From Spirobacillus cienkowskii (GTDB taxonomy: Bacteria > Bdellovibrionota_B > Oligoflexia > Silvanigrellales > Silvanigrellaceae): a stretch of 64,000 nucleotides of DNA. Below the pieces are notes generated by a model. It saw only the letters and a program-made list of their open reading frames with translations, did no database searches and was not told the origin of the DNA. Below are positions 8,603-17,009 of this stretch, piece by piece; positions within the stretch are counted from its first letter, which is position 1, and each line of letters opens with the position of its first letter. The stretch is from assembly GCF_037081835.1 (NCBI RefSeq), contig NZ_CP146516.1, positions 2,007,501-2,071,500 on the forward strand, in the 5' to 3' direction. The position numbers and the translations under genes are program-made.

Positions 8603-9859
8603 TTAAACGGTTATTTTTAAAACATCATGATTATCTTCTAAAAATTTATGTAAAGTATTAGAAATAATATAACTAGATAATGAAAAAAATTCTTTATAAT
8701 TAAAGTTTTCTTTTTTTTCTTTTTCTAACAATTCTAATTCCAAGTTTGAAATTAAAGTGACTATTTTTATTAATTCAAATTTTGAAAAATCATCTTTTAA
8801 TTGCTGCAAAACATTTTTTCCTTGAGAAATATTTTCACAATCCAATAGTATTACGTTACTTTCAATTATTTCTTTTAAAAACAAATCAAATTTAGACCTA
8901 TTTCTAATAATATTTATTAAAATTGAATTATTTCTATTTTTTTCTTCGTGTTTTTTCTGTAAATTAATTTGATCTGTTACATCAGAAGCTTGAATAATCA
9001 ATTTTTCTGGAATTTTATTTTTATCAAGAACTGCTGTATATTTTAGCTTTACAATTTTATTATTTTTTATTTTTACAATTTCTGGTAAAATTACAAATAA
9101 AGAATCAATATCAAATATACCAGAGAAATACTGTTTTATAGTTAAAAAAATTAATTCAGATTTTTCAATATTATTTTCAAAAATTATATCTTCAACTTTT
9201 TTTCCTGAGATATCTGTATTAAAAATTGAAAAACAAGATTTTGATACAACATCACTTATTATTAAATCTTTATTAATAATAAAATAACCCTCATTAATAT
9301 TGTCTAATATTTCTTTAACTTTATTTTTTTCTTCAATAAATTTTCTTTCAGAAAAAATATAATAAGAATTAATTGTATAATATATTTCTAAAAGCAATAC
9401 TTCTCCTGTTATTAATTGCGCTTCTGCAACCAAAGCAGGATCGTTAAATATTTTTAGCCATATTTTACTTAAAATAAAACCTAGATTACCTATTGCAGAC
9501 ATATAAATATCAGTTGTAATTCCTCTTAGGTAATGAACGTAACCAATTTTTAATTTTTCTATATAATATCTTTCGTCAAATGGACCCAAAAACAAATATT
9601 GAAAATAATTAGTGTTTAATTTTTTAAGATATTCAATTTCTTCTTGATTCTTAAAATATTTTTTTGCATTCTCATTATTAAGATTAAATTCATAAAATTC
9701 ATTAATAATATTTTCTATATTTTCTTTAATATATGGAGATAATTTTTTTGCTTTTTCTTTAACATTTTCATTAAAATTTATTGCTTTTTCAAATTTTGAA
9801 ATACTATTGTCTAAAAAATATTGGCTCACAAATAAACTGAACTCATCCTGTGTATTCAT
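8603..9859 (-). CDS. globin-coupled sensor with PAS domain and degenerate HPt-like tail
   Basis: 418 residues. Residues about 20-170 are a protoglobin (globin-coupled sensor) domain; the proximal heme histidine is in IGYVHYLRG (about 109). Residues about 175-305 look like a PAS domain (starting LDNINEGYFIINKD, ending in a DVTDQ segment), followed by a short coiled coil. The last 100 residues resemble HPt modules with the usual H-x-L-K-G-x-x-x-x-F pattern, but the phospho-accepting histidine position reads Q in LQQLKDDFSKF. No kinase, cyclase or methyl-accepting domain is present, so it may signal by protein contact. The second of two tandem ATGs is chosen because AAGGAG is then five bases away. 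It is monocistronic. Confidence 0.75.
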   Translation of the reverse strand: MNTQDEFSLFVSQYFLDNSISKFEKAINFNENVKEKAKKLSPYIKENIENIINEFYEFNLNNENAKKYFKNQEEIEYLKKLNTNYFQYLFLGPFDERYYIEKLKIGYVHYLRGITTDIYMSAIGNLGFILSKIWLKIFNDPALVAEAQLITGEVLLLEIYYTINSYYIFSERKFIEEKNKVKEILDNINEGYFIINKDLIISDVVSKSCFSIFNTDISGKKVEDIIFENNIEKSELIFLTIKQYFSGIFDIDSLFVILPEIVKIKNNKIVKLKYTAVLDKNKIPEKLIIQASDVTDQINLQKKHEEKNRNNSILINIIRNRSKFDLFLKEIIESNVILLDCENISQGKNVLQQLKDDFSKFELIKIVTLISNLELELLEKEKKENFNYKEFFSLSSYIISNTLHKFLEDNHDVLKITV

Positions 9860-9991
9860 CATAACTCCTTAAATTCATCTAATTGTATTTTTTTATACTG
9901 TTTGTACCAATATTGTTAATTATTAATATACAAATTTTTTAAATTTATATAAAATCATAAAAAATATCAAACTTAACCATTGGATGTTTTA

Positions 9992-11779
9992 TTACACTAG
10001 ATGTTGATTATATACCACAGTTTTTAAAGAGTTTGTATAATTTGGAAAATGAAATTTAAATAAAATTTTTGCTATATCTAACGAAAATGAATTTGGGCGA
10101 TAATGACCAGAATTATTATTAATTTTTGTAAATTTATTTATATTATGATCATAGTAAACCTGTCCAGCAGCTATTACTGGTTGGTAATTATTAAGCGATG
10201 CATGAGATGCAATTGCGTACCCATCTGTAGTCAGATTCTGGTATTTTTCTCCATTTATTTTGACAATTTCATTATCAAAACCTAAAATAATTTCTCCAGA
10301 TTCATTAATAACATAACGAAAAACATGGTAATTCTTATATTGTTTTATTTTAGAAATACTTAACATGATCGGTTGCGAAAAATTAAAAAGACCATCCTTA
10401 GATTCTTGTAACGGTAACAGCAATGGAGACCATATTGGAGAAAGTTGTACAATTTTATTTATATCTTGTTTATTAATAATACAGCCTAAATTAATTTGTT
10501 GTAATGTTTTTTTTATAAGAGATTGCAGGAAAGGATTTTGAGTTGCTTGATTTTGGAGAGTTTGTGGAGCAGAGTTCTGATTCATTTGTAAATACCCCGC
10601 TGTTATCCGCCGCTCCTCTATTTGCATGGGTAAATACCCCGCCGTTATCCGCCGCTCCTCTGTTTGCATAGGTAAATAGCTAGTCGATACAGGAACAGAA
10701 AACACTTTGGATCGCTGTTTTTGTTTTTTTAAAAGAACTTTTTTAGTAATTAAATTAACAGCATCTTGCAGTTTATTTAATCTTGAGTATCCTGGATTTT
10801 TCCAAGAATATATTAACGAATGTTGTATAGGTAGTTTAAAATACTTACCAATTTTTAAATTAAAAAAAGTTGCATAATTAATTGAATCTTTGTATTTAAA
10901 TTTTTCACTTATAATATTAAAAAACAAATCGAGAACTGCATACGAAAATGAAATATCAATTTTTTCATTTAATTTTTTATACTGATAAAAATTACTTTGA
11001 GAATAATATTTCATATAAGGAAAATGTTCGTCCGAATTAAACATAGAATTATTAAGATCTTTAACTATTTGTTTATTTAAATTATTATTATAATCTACTA
11101 AATCTTCAAGAGTTTTATCAAAATAGGTCTCTTCATTCAAAAACATTTCATATACTGCAAAATAAATTTCAAAACAACTTTTTTCAAAAGAAATAATAAT
11201 TTGATTTTCTAATAGCCCTCTTTCTCCAAACAATACCATATAATATATTTTTAACGAATAATTTTCTAATGCAAAAATATCTTTTAGAGATTCAAAATCT
11301 TTAAGAAAAAGGTTATTTTTTATTGGCTCTATATCGCAATCCGAATAAATACCTGGAAAAAAATTTAATATTAAGCACCTTACCAGATCAGAGGCAAAAG
11401 GATACGCTTTGTATTTTAACATTTTTTTTAATACACAAATAATTTTTGGAAATTTAGTTTCATAATAATCTATCAAAACATCAATTATAATAACTTTTAT
11501 ATTTTGGTATTTACCCTGATCATCCATTGCAGCAAGGTTGTAATATTCTAATTTAATAGTTTGATTTTCTACAAAGCATTCTAAAAAAAATTTTTTCCTA
11601 AATATCGTATTATTAGAAACGTCTTCTTTTCTGACCCACAAACAGACTTCACTATTGCTATTTGATAATGTAATTATATTTTTCATGTTAGCAATATTTC
11701 GTCTAACAGTAATGGGAGCAAGCGAACCAGTCCAAAAATAATGAATTAATAACCTATTTTGATCAATAAACAAAGACAT
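9992..11779 (-). CDS. toxin-type DXD glycosyltransferase with tandem repeats
   Basis: 595 residues. The N-terminal 300 residues resemble GT-A glycosyltransferases of the TcdA/TcdB and sugar-binding-DXD group: YFWTGSLAP near 14-22, then ASD-R at 129-134, and the metal-binding DCD at 147-149 in GIYSDCD. Such enzymes move a sugar from a UDP-sugar to a protein. Residues about 368-400 hold two 14-residue copies starting YLPMQ. The last 100 residues contain a NNSGHYRP motif that I associate with toxin and effector C-termini, from memory only. No signal peptide is visible. It is the last gene of the lgt-to-glycosyltransferase run, 13 bases after the trpC-like gene. A secreted effector is a plausible reading; an ordinary cell-envelope glycosyltransferase is the alternative. 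Confidence 0.7.
   Translation of the reverse strand: MSLFIDQNRLLIHYFWTGSLAPITVRRNIANMKNIITLSNSNSEVCLWVRKEDVSNNTIFRKKFFLECFVENQTIKLEYYNLAAMDDQGKYQNIKVIIIDVLIDYYETKFPKIICVLKKMLKYKAYPFASDLVRCLILNFFPGIYSDCDIEPIKNNLFLKDFESLKDIFALENYSLKIYYMVLFGERGLLENQIIISFEKSCFEIYFAVYEMFLNEETYFDKTLEDLVDYNNNLNKQIVKDLNNSMFNSDEHFPYMKYYSQSNFYQYKKLNEKIDISFSYAVLDLFFNIISEKFKYKDSINYATFFNLKIGKYFKLPIQHSLIYSWKNPGYSRLNKLQDAVNLITKKVLLKKQKQRSKVFSVPVSTSYLPMQTEERRITAGYLPMQIEERRITAGYLQMNQNSAPQTLQNQATQNPFLQSLIKKTLQQINLGCIINKQDINKIVQLSPIWSPLLLPLQESKDGLFNFSQPIMLSISKIKQYKNYHVFRYVINESGEIILGFDNEIVKINGEKYQNLTTDGYAIASHASLNNYQPVIAAGQVYYDHNINKFTKINNNSGHYRPNSFSLDIAKILFKFHFPNYTNSLKTVVYNQHLV
10589..10672 (-). repeat. two tandem 42-bp units inside the glycosyltransferase gene
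   Basis: Copies at 10589-10630 and 10631-10672 differ at only a few bases and a partial third copy follows. The unit length is a multiple of three, encoding 14 residues each. The repeat is visibly richer in G and C than its surroundings, which suggests recent expansion or a foreign origin of the segment. Confidence 0.9.
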
Positions 11780-11792
11780 AAAAAAACTCTCA

Positions 11793-12539
11793 TCAATTTA
11801 ATTCAAATACAACTTTATAGCCAATATCTTTTAAAAAAATTTTTTTACTATTATCTAAATACCCTGACCAAGCAATCAAATTAGTTGTTTTCGGAATATA
11901 TTGAGATAAATGCACAAAATGACTAAAATCAACTTCAAAAGTTTTTGGATTAAAACCAGAAATTGCAATATAGGGCGCATCAGTTTCTAAAACTTCACGT
12001 ATCTCTTGCTTATTGTGCACAATAAACATTAAAGTAAAATGATAATCTCTAGCTATTTCTGTGAGTAACTGAATTTTGTATTTATCCATTCCGTAACTAT
12101 AAACGACCATTCCATCAAATCCTAATAACATAGATTCATACAAATCATATTCATCAGAAAAAAAACCACTACGAAAAACCATACAGTCATCGTTCTTATA
12201 TAACAAGAAGTCATTACAATTTTCCTGCAAGGGAGAAGTAAATAAACTATATATTTCATTAATTAAAATATCGTCTGAACTTATTGTTTTAGTATTAAAA
12301 AAACTAGAAAATTCGCTATCGGTCACATAATTAGGAATAGTAACAAAATTTTGCGAAAACTCATTTTTTTGTAAAAGATTCTCTATTTTTAATTTAAAGT
12401 TAAAGTTTAATTTATTTTTAGTAATTAATGATTCTGCCTGCTCTTTTTTTAGTTGCAAAGAAAAATCTAACTTTTGAATTTGTGTTAGTTTTTTTTGTTG
12501 TTCTATAAAGAAATTCAGTAAACTTTTTTGTTTAAACAT
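11793..12539 (-). CDS. indole-3-glycerol-phosphate-synthase-like protein, active site lost
   Basis: 248 residues. The C-terminal 140 residues follow the TrpC barrel closely (DEYDLYES, then an E-I-x-x-V-L strand, then KTFEVDF and an SG turn). The catalytic positions do not match: the lysine of the usual LRKDF is replaced (FRSGF), the glutamate of LVEVH is missing (FIVHN), and the INNRNL segment reads ISGFNPKTF. The N-terminal E-V-K-x-x-S-P segment is absent. It is therefore unlikely to make indoleglycerol phosphate. The gene sits 14 bases after a trpD-like gene that is also divergent, within the c-di-AMP/glmM run. It may bind a ligand or protein instead. The fold assignment is fairly sure; the role is unknown. 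Confidence 0.7.
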   Translation of the reverse strand: MFKQKSLLNFFIEQQKKLTQIQKLDFSLQLKKEQAESLITKNKLNFNFKLKIENLLQKNEFSQNFVTIPNYVTDSEFSSFFNTKTISSDDILINEIYSLFTSPLQENCNDFLLYKNDDCMVFRSGFFSDEYDLYESMLLGFDGMVVYSYGMDKYKIQLLTEIARDYHFTLMFIVHNKQEIREVLETDAPYIAISGFNPKTFEVDFSHFVHLSQYIPKTTNLIAWSGYLDNSKKIFLKDIGYKVVFELN

Positions 12540-12553
12540 ACAACTGCTATTTA

Positions 12554-13606
12554 TTAATTTCCTTCAGAAATTTGGCAGTCCTTTTTCCAAATTTCGAATA
12601 GTTTTAAACATTTTCCAGACGATATTGCATCTTTCGCCATTTTTAAGCCAGTAATCAAATCTGAGCATAAATCTGCACACCACAGTATTGCTGCAGCGTT
12701 TATTGTAACAGCGTCCATCACAGCTGGATAAGCTTGATTTTTAAGTACATCAAGCATAACTTGAGCATTAAATTCAATGTCTTTGCCCAAGAGTTTGTTA
12801 CTGTTGTGTAGTTTAATTCCAAAGTCAACGGGATTTAACACTTCATGCGAAATTTTATTATTTTCTAGTTTAAAAATATACGTAGCACTGCATACAGAGA
12901 TTTCGTCTAGGCCATCTTCGCCATGTGCAATAATAGCTCTTTTACGACCTAACTTTTTTAAACAAGAGGCCATAAGCGGTAACAGTTCTCGGCTGTGCAT
13001 TCCAATAAATTGGCCTGAAAGTGGCATAGGGGTTGCTAAAGGTAAAATTAAATCAATTATGGTTTTAAAACCAAGGGTTTTTCTAATTTCCATGAGATGC
13101 TTTAAAGTTGGATAAACTGTATTAAATTTTAAAAAAGTAATATTGCAGTTTTGAATCTGAGTAAAAGCATGCTCTAAAGAATCGGCTGCTAATAAATTTA
13201 AGGATTCTAATAACTCACAAGTACTAGACTTATTTGTCATTCCAGTCCCTACAAATTTTGCGACATGAGCACCGGTTCCAGCAGCAATAATTGCTGCAAT
13301 TGTTAAAATATTTAATGATGAACCACGCTCATAACAAATATTAGAACAGTCTACCAAATTAATATTATTTAAATTATTAGCATTATTTTCTTGAATTATG
13401 CTTTCTTTTATTATTTTTAAAACCCCAATTATAATATCATCCGATAATGGCAAAAATCGAAATCCTGTCAACACAGCGGCTGTTCGAATATCAGATAATG
13501 TTCCATCGATCATGCTATGTATCAGAGCTTCTGCCTCATCAGCTGAAAAACTACGTCCGGCAAAAACTTGTTCCATTATTGGCGAAAAATTTTTATCAAT
13601 TATCAT
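12554..13606 (-). CDS. anthranilate-phosphoribosyltransferase-like protein (TrpD/TrpD2 type), divergent
   Basis: About 350 residues with the TrpD fold visible throughout: helical N-terminus, a TIAAIIAAGTGAHVAKF strand-helix, IRKTLGFKT, the metal motif in GEDGLDE, and a NAAAIL helix near the end. The PRPP-binding GTGGD loop reads as an unrelated stretch (CSNICYERG) and the KHGNR motif reads KFVGTG, so normal anthranilate transfer is doubtful. TrpD2/YbiB-type proteins with altered function are an alternative class. The start at 13606 is chosen because GAGG then lies nine bases upstream; it overlaps the hydrolase gene by 11 bases. No trpE, trpA or trpB is nearby, which also argues against a tryptophan operon. 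Confidence 0.75.
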   Translation of the reverse strand: MIIDKNFSPIMEQVFAGRSFSADEAEALIHSMIDGTLSDIRTAAVLTGFRFLPLSDDIIIGVLKIIKESIIQENNANNLNNINLVDCSNICYERGSSLNILTIAAIIAAGTGAHVAKFVGTGMTNKSSTCELLESLNLLAADSLEHAFTQIQNCNITFLKFNTVYPTLKHLMEIRKTLGFKTIIDLILPLATPMPLSGQFIGMHSRELLPLMASCLKKLGRKRAIIAHGEDGLDEISVCSATYIFKLENNKISHEVLNPVDFGIKLHNSNKLLGKDIEFNAQVMLDVLKNQAYPAVMDAVTINAAAILWCADLCSDLITGLKMAKDAISSGKCLKLFEIWKKDCQISEGN

Positions 13607-14681
13607 GATCCTCATCCTCAACTTCTAAAATTGGGGTCACAGGATACGAAAAACGGGACGCTAAAACCATTTCTGCAAACGAGTTATTTTGAATACAATC
13701 TATCTTTAAAAATTGATTGATTTCTAGAAAACATATTGCTGGAGCCTCAAGCGCCAACACATGAGCACAGTTTTCTACCCACTTTGCGGTTATCTTTGGA
13801 ATCTGTTTAGTTAAAATTATAGGAATTTGATTTGAAAGCAAGGCGTCTTCTTTTCCCCACAGAAGTAACACAGGACAGTTAATATCTTTTAATTTATCGT
13901 CTACAAAATGCTCTTCATTTGTAAGTTTTAATAAAATTTTCACTTGTTTATTTGTTAAATTTCTATAGAGAGAGCGTTTTGCTATGTGACTTAAAATAGG
14001 CACTCCTGAGTAAGGAAAAGCTTTTAAAATTCCGGGGTATAATTTCTGAAATTTTTGCCAACTTAAAAAAGCTAGAGTGTCTCTTAATCCAAAGGGATTG
14101 ACTTTAAGACCCGCAGGATTCAATAAAATCATTTTGTGAATGAGTTGCGGTTTATTTGCTGCAATATGCATAGATAACCAACCACCCATACTGAGACCAC
14201 AAATCTCAATTGGAGTTTTAGTAGTATATTGAATAAATTCAATTAAAGACTCTGCATGCTCAATAAGGTTCATCACAGCATTATTGGCTTCACTAAAACC
14301 AGACATATGAAAAAGATTTGGAATTAAAATTCTTTTTTTATTTTTTAGCATATTTGCTAAAATCCACCAACTTTGTGCACTACTTCCTAAACCATGAACA
14401 AAAACAAGAGGTCTCACTTTTGAAGAAGGACAACTATCATAATAATGCATTTGCCCATATTTGGTTGCTACAGTTTTTGATTTAAAGCCATTAGCATTTA
14501 AGTATTTTTTAAAAAATATAGAAAAAGAGCAATCAATAAGCACTTCTGTATCTTTTATCACATCCAAATCTTCTACACTTCCAGCGGGCTTGGCAACCAA
14601 CTGTAGATATTTTAAATTTAAGAATTTATTTATCTCTTTTAAATGAGACAAAAGCCCGACTCTTAAATTTTTTTGCGTCAT
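13596..14681 (-). CDS. alpha/beta hydrolase
   Basis: 361 residues. The core begins with an FVHGLG oxyanion segment near residue 95, then the nucleophile elbow GLSMGG (serine near 165), the acid in WGKEDAL near 275 and the histidine in ENCAHVL near 305. This is the MhpC/haloperoxidase-type layout for esterases and C-C hydrolases; the substrate is unknown. The first 80 residues are an extra segment not part of the core. No signal peptide is seen. The start lies two bases after the glmM stop codon and the end overlaps the trpD-like gene, so it is translated from the same transcript. Confidence 0.85.
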   Translation of the reverse strand: MTQKNLRVGLLSHLKEINKFLNLKYLQLVAKPAGSVEDLDVIKDTEVLIDCSFSIFFKKYLNANGFKSKTVATKYGQMHYYDSCPSSKVRPLVFVHGLGSSAQSWWILANMLKNKKRILIPNLFHMSGFSEANNAVMNLIEHAESLIEFIQYTTKTPIEICGLSMGGWLSMHIAANKPQLIHKMILLNPAGLKVNPFGLRDTLAFLSWQKFQKLYPGILKAFPYSGVPILSHIAKRSLYRNLTNKQVKILLKLTNEEHFVDDKLKDINCPVLLLWGKEDALLSNQIPIILTKQIPKITAKWVENCAHVLALEAPAICFLEINQFLKIDCIQNNSFAEMVLASRFSYPVTPILEVEDEDHDN

Positions 14682-14683
14682 TG

Positions 14684-16033
14684 TTAACCTATTTCTGATA
14701 AGAAAATTTTTTCAATAATATTAGCCATTTCTTCTATTCTATGCCGGCTAGGTCCTTCAAGCGTAATGCGCGCTAATGGCTCTGTGCCACTGTACCGCAT
14801 TAAAATACGACCTGAGGTTCCTAACTCTTCTTCAAATTCTCTCACAATGGCTAAGGTCTTGAAAAGGGTCTCAAGCGGAGGTTTGGCGGAGACTCTTACA
14901 TTCTTTGTAACTTGTGGAAACTTCATCATAACAGATGTGAGCTGCGAAATTTTTTTATTGGTATAGCACATCATTTCAAGAATTTTTAAACAAGCGATAA
15001 TTGCATCACCAGTTGTACTCGAATCTAAAAAAATAAGATGCCCAGACTGCTCTCCACCCAATACAAAGTCATTGGCTAGCATCCCTTCCATCACGCTGCG
15101 ATCACCAACATTTGTGCGAATCACTTGAATGCCTGTTTTTTGCAATGCAACATCGAGCCCTTTATTGCTCATCACTGTCACACATACGCCATTATTTTTA
15201 AGCTGATTTTGCGCTTGCATTTCAAGAGCACACATAACAATAATGCTATCTCCATCTAAAATTTGCCCTTGTTCATCTACCACAATCAGCCTATCTGCAT
15301 CGCCATCTAATGCAAAACCAATATCTGCATTGTACTCTTTAACTTTTTGCGCCAAAACGTGAGGGTGCAACGCACCACTATTTAAATTGATATTAAATCC
15401 ATTTGGATCATTGTGAATACTAATCACCTTTGCGCCAAGTTCTTCAAATACTTTGGGTGCAACTTTATAACCTGCGCCATGCGCGCAATCTAAGACAATC
15501 GTTTTTCCATCAAGCTTTAAGTTTTTTGGAAATCGTTCTTTTAAAAATACAGCATATTGACCAATTGCATCATCAATGCGTTTTGCGCGACCAAGATTTT
15601 CTGATTTAACCAAATAGTTATCTAAATCTGGGCTATCCATCAATTGTTCAATGAAAGCTTCTTCACTGTCTGGTAGTTTAAAACCATTATGATCAAATAA
15701 TTTGATACCATTATCTTGAAAAGAATTATGACTCGCAGAAATCACCATTCCTGCATTTGCTCTCATGCCACGGGTTAAATATGCAATTCCTGGCGTAGGA
15801 AGTGGCCCCACAAATAGAACATCAACCCCCACACTACAAAGCCCAGAAGACAAAATGCCTTCAATCATATAACCACTTACTCGAGTGTCTTTTCCTATTA
15901 AAACCTTTGGACGTTGACTTCTTTTTTTAAGAATTACCCCAAAAGATTGAGCTAATTTTAAAAGCATGGACGGAGTCATAAAACCCATGTTCGCTTCGCC
16001 GCGCATCCCATCGGTACCAAAATATTTTGCCAT
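14684..16033 (-). CDS. glmM: phosphoglucosamine mutase
   Basis: 449 residues, the usual GlmM length. It converts glucosamine-6-phosphate to glucosamine-1-phosphate for peptidoglycan and LPS precursors. Visible motifs are YFGTDGMRGEAN at the start, the phosphoserine loop in VISASHNS near 100, the metal loop DGDADR near 245, the sugar loop GGEQSGH near 330, and the phosphate-binding RYSGTEP near 420. The ATG at 16033 follows AGAAGG; an upstream in-frame extension overlaps cdaR and is not real. It lies 13 bases after cdaR in the classical cdaA-cdaR-glmM order, where GlmM often regulates the cyclase. Confidence 0.97.
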   Translation of the reverse strand: MAKYFGTDGMRGEANMGFMTPSMLLKLAQSFGVILKKRSQRPKVLIGKDTRVSGYMIEGILSSGLCSVGVDVLFVGPLPTPGIAYLTRGMRANAGMVISASHNSFQDNGIKLFDHNGFKLPDSEEAFIEQLMDSPDLDNYLVKSENLGRAKRIDDAIGQYAVFLKERFPKNLKLDGKTIVLDCAHGAGYKVAPKVFEELGAKVISIHNDPNGFNINLNSGALHPHVLAQKVKEYNADIGFALDGDADRLIVVDEQGQILDGDSIIVMCALEMQAQNQLKNNGVCVTVMSNKGLDVALQKTGIQVIRTNVGDRSVMEGMLANDFVLGGEQSGHLIFLDSSTTGDAIIACLKILEMMCYTNKKISQLTSVMMKFPQVTKNVRVSAKPPLETLFKTLAIVREFEEELGTSGRILMRYSGTEPLARITLEGPSRHRIEEMANIIEKIFLSEIG

Positions 16034-16046
16034 ATCAAAAAACCTT

Positions 16047-17009
16047 CTAAGGACTAAATTGAACAGAAATCGTATCTGGAATAATTTTAACAAGTGACAC
16101 GTTATTAGGAATACTTGGAACCACAGATTTATCTTGCCACCCAACCTTTAGATCCGAGGCATCAAGAAAAACCCTTACATTAGAAGGATCAAGTTTAGAC
16201 AGTAACTCTTTTGGCCCAGACACCTCTATGTCAACAGCTCCAGGACGCAATTGAATTTTTGAAGAAAGTTTTTTATTTAAATTTTTTATTTCAATAGGAA
16301 CAGCTCGAAAAGTGCGATTAAATTTTTTTGGAGCAAGGGTAATTGAAACAACGACGCTTTTTTCTATTGCATTGATTGCGGATGATTCTTCTAATTCAAT
16401 ATTAGCATCTGTGATGAGATTTTTATTTATTCCTTCAATGATAACAGGCATAGTAAAAATACTTTCCATTCGGACAAGTTGCTGGCGTGCACCAGAAACT
16501 TTAATATGCGAGGGAGTGACTTTTATACTTTCTACTGTTAAGCCTGCCTGAGGTTCTCCTTTTAAAACTGCCTGAATTGGCAAAACTTTTTCTTGCACTT
16601 TATCAATATCAATATCGATGTATGGTCTTTCAATCACAATTGCATACTGCTTTGGTAATCTAGGAAAACTATCTCTGCTCACTTTAACGCGCACGCGACC
16701 AGGTGTCTCGCTAATAATTTCAATTTCGCCAGTGAGTTCTGCATCTGTTGGAGAAACAGAAAATATGGAGTTTTGTTGTTTGATGACCACATCTAAAGTT
16801 CTCTCCTTTGGGCCAAGTATAACCATTGAAGGAGAAGTGATGAGCTTAATTCTGGCAACTTTTTCAAAACTTAAATCTTTGTCAGTTCGTACAATAAAAA
16901 ATATGACAATCGAAAATAAAAGCGATAAAATTTTTAACCAAAAATTATTCGTGATCTTAGATATTATAATTTTAAAAAATGATGAATTTTCTTGCGAATT
17001 CATTGACAT
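16047..17009 (-). CDS. cdaR: YbbR-domain protein, CdaR-type regulator
   Basis: 320 residues with one N-terminal membrane helix (about 26-41) and then several YbbR repeats facing the periplasm, visible as recurring VEV-x-G-P-type strands and GxP turns. In other bacteria CdaR binds and modulates the diadenylate cyclase CdaA. The start codon overlaps the cdaA stop by one base (TAATG) and glmM follows after 13 bases. Gene order and domain type make the name fairly safe, although regulation has been tested mainly in Firmicutes. Confidence 0.88.
   Translation of the reverse strand: MSMNSQENSSFFKIIISKITNNFWLKILSLLFSIVIFFIVRTDKDLSFEKVARIKLITSPSMVILGPKERTLDVVIKQQNSIFSVSPTDAELTGEIEIISETPGRVRVKVSRDSFPRLPKQYAIVIERPYIDIDIDKVQEKVLPIQAVLKGEPQAGLTVESIKVTPSHIKVSGARQQLVRMESIFTMPVIIEGINKNLITDANIELEESSAINAIEKSVVVSITLAPKKFNRTFRAVPIEIKNLNKKLSSKIQLRPGAVDIEVSGPKELLSKLDPSNVRVFLDASDLKVGWQDKSVVPSIPNNVSLVKIIPDTISVQFSP

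Larger units (their letters stand above)
7013..8606 (+). pseudogene. secreted hypothetical protein gene split by an IS982-family element
   Basis: The left part (7013-7432) starts at ATG with AAAGGA seven bases upstream and begins with a hydrophobic secretion signal (residues about 1-22). As it stands it reads three codons into the insertion sequence and stops at 7444. The right part resumes after the element: removing 7433-8459 (the element plus one TAT copy) restores a continuous frame that continues about 48 codons to TAA at 8604-8606. The rebuilt protein has about 188 residues, is rich in Tyr, Asn and Lys, has a few cysteines and shows no domain I recognise. The end overlaps the convergent sensor gene by four bases. 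The original function is unknown; the truncated 143-residue form may or may not be made. Confidence 0.75.

Noticed and set aside
12777..13628. Plus-strand open frames opposite the trpD-like gene
   Set aside because: Shadows of the trpD-like coding sequence; no binding sites and no recognisable protein.
11793..14681. A tryptophan biosynthesis operon
   Set aside because: Only TrpD-like and TrpC-like proteins are present, both lack key catalytic motifs, and trpE, trpB and trpA are absent.
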